Positions 5,752-6,582 of a stretch of 6,582 nucleotides of DNA are shown piece after piece (the first letter of the stretch is position 1; each line of letters begins with the position of its first letter). Source of the stretch: JBAIYU01 sp036763085 (GTDB lineage Bacteria; Bacillota; Negativicutes; DSM-1736; Dendrosporobacteraceae); assembly GCF_036763085.1 (NCBI RefSeq), contig NZ_JBAIYU010000003.1, positions 1 to 6,582 on the forward strand, given 5' to 3'. The position numbers and the translations under genes are program-made. Below the pieces are notes generated by a model. That model ran no database searches and was not told the origin of the DNA. It was given only the letters and a program-made list of their open reading frames with translations.

Positions 5752-6393
5752 ATGAGATTAAGTATTTTTGTTAAAGTTTTCGCAGCAGCACTATGCTGGT
5801 TTTTGCTTCCGGCTGTATTACAGGCAGCACCTAGTCCAAACTATGCTGCAAGCAAAATTCAATTTTTACAGACTAAAGAAACATTTAATCTTACAATACT
5901 TGGAGAGTCGTTAGCTACTAAAGAACAGTGTTTGGATTATCTTCTTAAGCGTAACCCTTTTCCAGCAATAACAGTATCACCTAAAGAACTTGTTGACTAT
6001 TTTTATGAAGAAGCACTAAAAGAAGGCGTAAGACCGGATGTTGTCTTCGCGCAAGCATTGCATGAAACAGGCAACTTTCGTTATGGTGGTGATGTTGTTC
6101 CTTTGCAGAATAACTACTGTGGCTTAGGGACTACTGGCGGGGGCGTAAAAGGGGCCTGGTTTCCGCATGCTAAGATTGGTATCAGAGCTCAGATTCAGCA
6201 TTTATTAGCCTACTCAACCAAGCGCCCGCCTTCAACAGAAATTGTTGATCCGCGATATGACCTTGTTAAAAATTCCAATAAGTTTGCTCAGTCAGTTACT
6301 TGGACTGATTTAAATGGTAAATGGGCTGTACCAGGCAAAACATATGGTCAGAAAATATTAAAAATCCATCAGACCATTATGACTGGTAATTAG
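5752..6393 (+). CDS. Secreted glucosaminidase-fold peptidoglycan hydrolase
   Basis: This 213-residue protein is predicted to cleave the glycan strand of peptidoglycan outside the membrane. Residues 1-25 form a signal peptide (basic MRLSIFVK, hydrophobic core, LQA before AP). A glucosaminidase domain (mannosyl-glycoprotein endo-beta-N-acetylglucosaminidase-like, lysozyme superfamily) spans about 75-210. It has VVFAQALHETGNF with the likely catalytic Glu105, NNYCGLGTTGGG (121-131), the helix GIRAQIQHLLAYS (143-155), and DPRYDLV plus TYGQKI near the end. There are no SH3, LysM or other wall-binding repeats, so it is a minimal single-domain enzyme. An in-frame ATG at 5740 would add four residues but overlaps the GGGGGA ribosome site (5742-5747), which sits four bases before ATG 5752. 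I therefore prefer 5752. The exact bond cleaved is unproven. Roles in daughter-cell separation, growth or spore germination are all possible. Confidence 0.85.
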   Translation: MRLSIFVKVFAAALCWFLLPAVLQAAPSPNYAASKIQFLQTKETFNLTILGESLATKEQCLDYLLKRNPFPAITVSPKELVDYFYEEALKEGVRPDVVFAQALHETGNFRYGGDVVPLQNNYCGLGTTGGGVKGAWFPHAKIGIRAQIQHLLAYSTKRPPSTEIVDPRYDLVKNSNKFAQSVTWTDLNGKWAVPGKTYGQKILKIHQTIMTGN

Positions 6394-6420
6394 ATCGATA
6401 AATTATTAAAGCAAAAAATA

Positions 6421-6452
6421 AAACGCATTCTGCTATTAGCAAGAATGCGTTT
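6421..6452 (+). terminator. Intrinsic terminator hairpin of the glucosaminidase gene
   Basis: AAACGCATTCT (6421-6431) pairs perfectly with AGAATGCGTTT (6442-6452). The loop can close further through GCTA/TAGC. Only ATAGTT follows before the group II intron begins, so the expected U-tract appears interrupted or shortened by the insertion. Confidence 0.8.
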
Positions 6453-6458
6453 ATAGTT

Positions 6459-6582
6459 GTTTGCCCCGAATGGGCAATAACTTGGTGGTGAGAGTCCACT
6501 ACAGGCTTGGCAGTAGGAACTGTTAGCAGAGGGCAAGGGTGTCCGCCGTGAGGCGGAATCTGAAGTAAGCCTAATGCAAACC
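6459..6582 (+). mobile_element. Group II intron, 5' part of domain I (runs off the window)
   Basis: From about 6459 the sequence matches the conserved 5' region of bacterial group II introns. It starts GTTTG (consensus GTGYG, with position 3 changed) followed by the stem TTGCCC (6461-6466)/GGGCAA (6472-6477). Further conserved elements are the CAGT-AGGA-ACTG hairpin (6511-6522) inside GGCTTGGCAGTAGGAACTG, then GGGCAAGGGTGTC, the stem CCGCC/GGCGG (6543-6556) capped by a GNRA-type GTGA tetraloop, and GAATCTGAAGTAAGC (6556-6570). The first stem keeps pairing despite the changed position 3, because T6461 pairs with A6477. The reverse-transcriptase ORF and domains V and VI would lie to the right, outside the window. 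Whether the intron is full length or active cannot be told. Confidence 0.82.

Overview
The window looks like a chromosomal segment of a low-GC, anaerobic Firmicute. The signs are AT-rich intergenic DNA, strong AGGAGG or AGGGGG ribosome binding sites, short U-tailed terminators, a 5S rRNA followed by tRNAs that all encode their CCA ends, and a small stand-alone siroheme reductase typical of strict anaerobes. A member of the Negativicutes (Sporomusa/Pelosinus-like) would fit, but that is an inference from overall feel and not proven here.

Layout. Positions 11-127 hold a 5S rRNA, presumably the tail of an rRNA operon whose 23S lies upstream. It is followed by a hairpin and a cluster of five tRNAs (His-GTG, Trp-CCA, Ser-GCT, Tyr-GTA, Cys-GCA) ending at a strong intrinsic terminator (674-717). 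After that come five protein genes, apparently each transcribed alone: an AMP-forming fatty-acid/acyl-CoA ligase (+, 881-2329), a membrane-anchored L,D-transpeptidase with a C-terminal peptidoglycan-binding domain (+, 2479-3189), a 227-residue single-subunit siroheme/[4Fe-4S] sulfite-nitrite reductase-like protein (+, 3400-4083), 6-phosphogluconate dehydrogenase (-, 4147-5568), and a secreted glucosaminidase-fold peptidoglycan hydrolase (+, 5752-6393). The reductase and gnd converge on a 41-bp near-perfect palindrome that should terminate both. gnd and the glucosaminidase gene diverge from a 183-bp intergenic region carrying inverted repeats. The window ends inside the 5' part of a group II intron (from about 6459) inserted just after the terminator hairpin of the glucosaminidase gene.

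The genes do not form a pathway. The terminators between them argue for independent housekeeping functions: acyl-CoA formation, cell-wall cross-linking and hydrolysis, sulfur or nitrogen oxyanion reduction, and the oxidative pentose phosphate route to NADPH. I see no phage genes, CRISPR array, toxin-antitoxin pair, defence island or clearly new system. The points most worth a second look are the stand-alone siroheme protein, the group II intron behind a terminator, and two sets of operator-like palindromes.
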